5,058 bases of DNA from Alphaproteobacteria bacterium UBA7488 (GTDB lineage Bacteria > Pseudomonadota > Alphaproteobacteria > CAAHEQ01 > UBA3637): NCBI GenBank assembly GCA_002477185.1, contig DLOI01000062.1:1-5058 (forward strand). Reading direction: 5' to 3'. A program made the translations under genes and the position numbers. This document shows, piece after piece, positions 4,292 to 5,058 of this stretch (its first letter is position 1; each line of letters begins with the position of its first letter). The notes beneath the pieces were generated by a model. It was not told the origin of the DNA and searched no databases. It saw nothing but the letters and a program-made list of their open reading frames with translations.

Positions 4292-5058
4292 TTATTTTTG
4301 ATTCTTTTTCGGGCGTTTTATGACATTCTTTCGTATATGGCTGCATAAAATTAACCCGCGGCGCCTGACAATAACCATATATTTTTGGACATAAACGCTG
4401 AATTTAAGAATCCATAGTTTGATTTGGCGCAGGCTCGCTTTTGAAAAAAATCCGATTCGTATTGTCATTTTTTTGATATTCGGCAAAACGGTTTGAAATT
4501 TAACCTCAATTTTTTGCATTAAAGAGTGCGCATGGCGCACAAAATTTGTAAACCGTTCAAACATACGGCGCGCCAGCTGTGCCGATTGTTCAAAAAGGCG
4601 ACGCCAATTCCAAGTCAACGGGTTTGTCAAATGCTTGGACACCAATACAATCAACACCGATGCGATGATACAGGCGGTGGCATAAACGATTTGGTCGGTA
4701 AAGGGTTCTTTAAAAACCATAATGCCGACAAAGACGGCCGTCAGCGGTTGCAAAGCGCCGAAAATCGCGGTCATCGTCGACCCGATTCTTTGTATTGCCG
4801 CAATCAAAGCTAAATTGGAAATGACGGTTGAAAACAAAATCAATCCGGCAAGTGACAACAAATCGTGCGGGTCAATCGAAAACCATTGAAAATTTTGAGT
4901 GCCGATGGCATAAGCCAATGAATACAACGCCCCGAAAAATAACGCGTAAAAAGTGAATTTCAACGGCTCCATTTCATTGGCTTTTGTTTTATTGGTTGCG
5001 ACAATGTATGACGCATAAAACAACGCCGAAACCAACACGATGATAATGCCGGCCGTAC
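4292..5058 (-). CDS. EamA/DMT-family membrane transporter, C-terminal part with long basic tail (5' end outside window)
   Basis: This is the 3' part of a drug/metabolite transporter (EamA) superfamily protein of the inner membrane. It is open at the window edge, with 254 residues visible. Five hydrophobic segments make up the second EamA repeat, at about residues 1-20, 33-52, 66-88, 95-115 and 121-140. FGALQPLTAVFVGIMVFKEP (99-118) is the typical penultimate-helix signature ending in a Glu. The full family has ten helices in about 300 residues, so the first repeat lies upstream. The substrate cannot be told. After the last helix there is a tail of about 114 residues (141-254) with 27 Lys/Arg and only 3 Asp/Glu, ending KRPKKNQK. 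Family members usually stop soon after the last helix. The tail should face the cytoplasm by the positive-inside rule. A GTG at 5038 is only an internal Val codon. The stop lies 112 nt upstream of the HNH operon start and ahead of its promoter. Confidence 0.82.
   Translation of the reverse strand, partial: TAGIIIVLVSALFYASYIVATNKTKANEMEPLKFTFYALFFGALYSLAYAIGTQNFQWFSIDPHDLLSLAGLILFSTVISNLALIAAIQRIGSTMTAIFGALQPLTAVFVGIMVFKEPFTDQIVYATACIIASVLIVLVSKHLTNPLTWNWRRLFEQSAQLARRMFERFTNFVRHAHSLMQKIEVKFQTVLPNIKKMTIRIGFFSKASLRQIKLWILKFSVYVQKYMVIVRRRGLILCSHIRKNVIKRPKKNQK

Noticed and set aside
4275..4312. Hairpin after the transporter gene (CCGAAAAAG/CTTTTTTGG on the minus strand) as a terminator
   Set aside because: The nine-pair stem is mostly A-T with a loop of about 20 bases that contains the stop codon, and no T-run follows it. 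It is too weak to call.

Overview
This window looks like a piece of an alphaproteobacterial genome. The threonyl-tRNA synthetase is alphaproteobacterial in style, for example in its CRGPH and EKRDHRRLG stretches. Base composition is moderately AT-rich. Host-restricted or gut alphaproteobacteria would fit, but the species cannot be named from the sequence. No phage structural genes, integrase, transposase, tRNA, rRNA or CRISPR array is visible.

Layout, left to right. Positions 1-291 are a fold-back. The plus strand of 2-274 encodes the middle of ThrS (about residues 389-479), while the minus strand from 1454 down to 272 encodes ThrS residues 1 to about 394. The two pieces share an exact 20-base inverted overlap (1-20 against 272-291), so one thrS gene is present head-to-head with itself. 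This is most likely an amplification or assembly chimera. The last ~160 residues of ThrS are absent. Positions 1455-1735 form the thrS control region on the minus strand: a strong sigma70 promoter, a leader of about 180 nt with a hairpin and a 26-codon ORF, an intrinsic-terminator-like hairpin, then the Shine-Dalgarno sequence and thrS.

Positions 1736-4180 hold three consecutive minus-strand genes for divergent paralogous HNH nucleases. They are read in the order 4180, 3279, 2464 behind a perfect-consensus sigma70 promoter (TTGACA, 17 bases, TATAAT) at 4224-4252. All three keep the complete HH...GG...N...H...H signature. They also share an N-terminal D/H-x-x-G-N/D module and a C-terminal proline motif. 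No recognisable immunity, transposition or restriction partner accompanies them. This operon is the most likely undescribed element here. Positions 4292-5058 hold the 3' part of a minus-strand EamA/DMT-type membrane transporter with an unusual C-terminal tail of about 114 residues that is extremely basic.

All genes apart from the fold-back fragment lie on the minus strand: transporter, HNH triplet, thrS. The transporter and HNH operon are separated by a promoter. No clear terminator was found between the HNH operon and the thrS promoter, so some read-through into thrS is possible. No functional link between the HNH proteins and ThrS or the transporter can be inferred.
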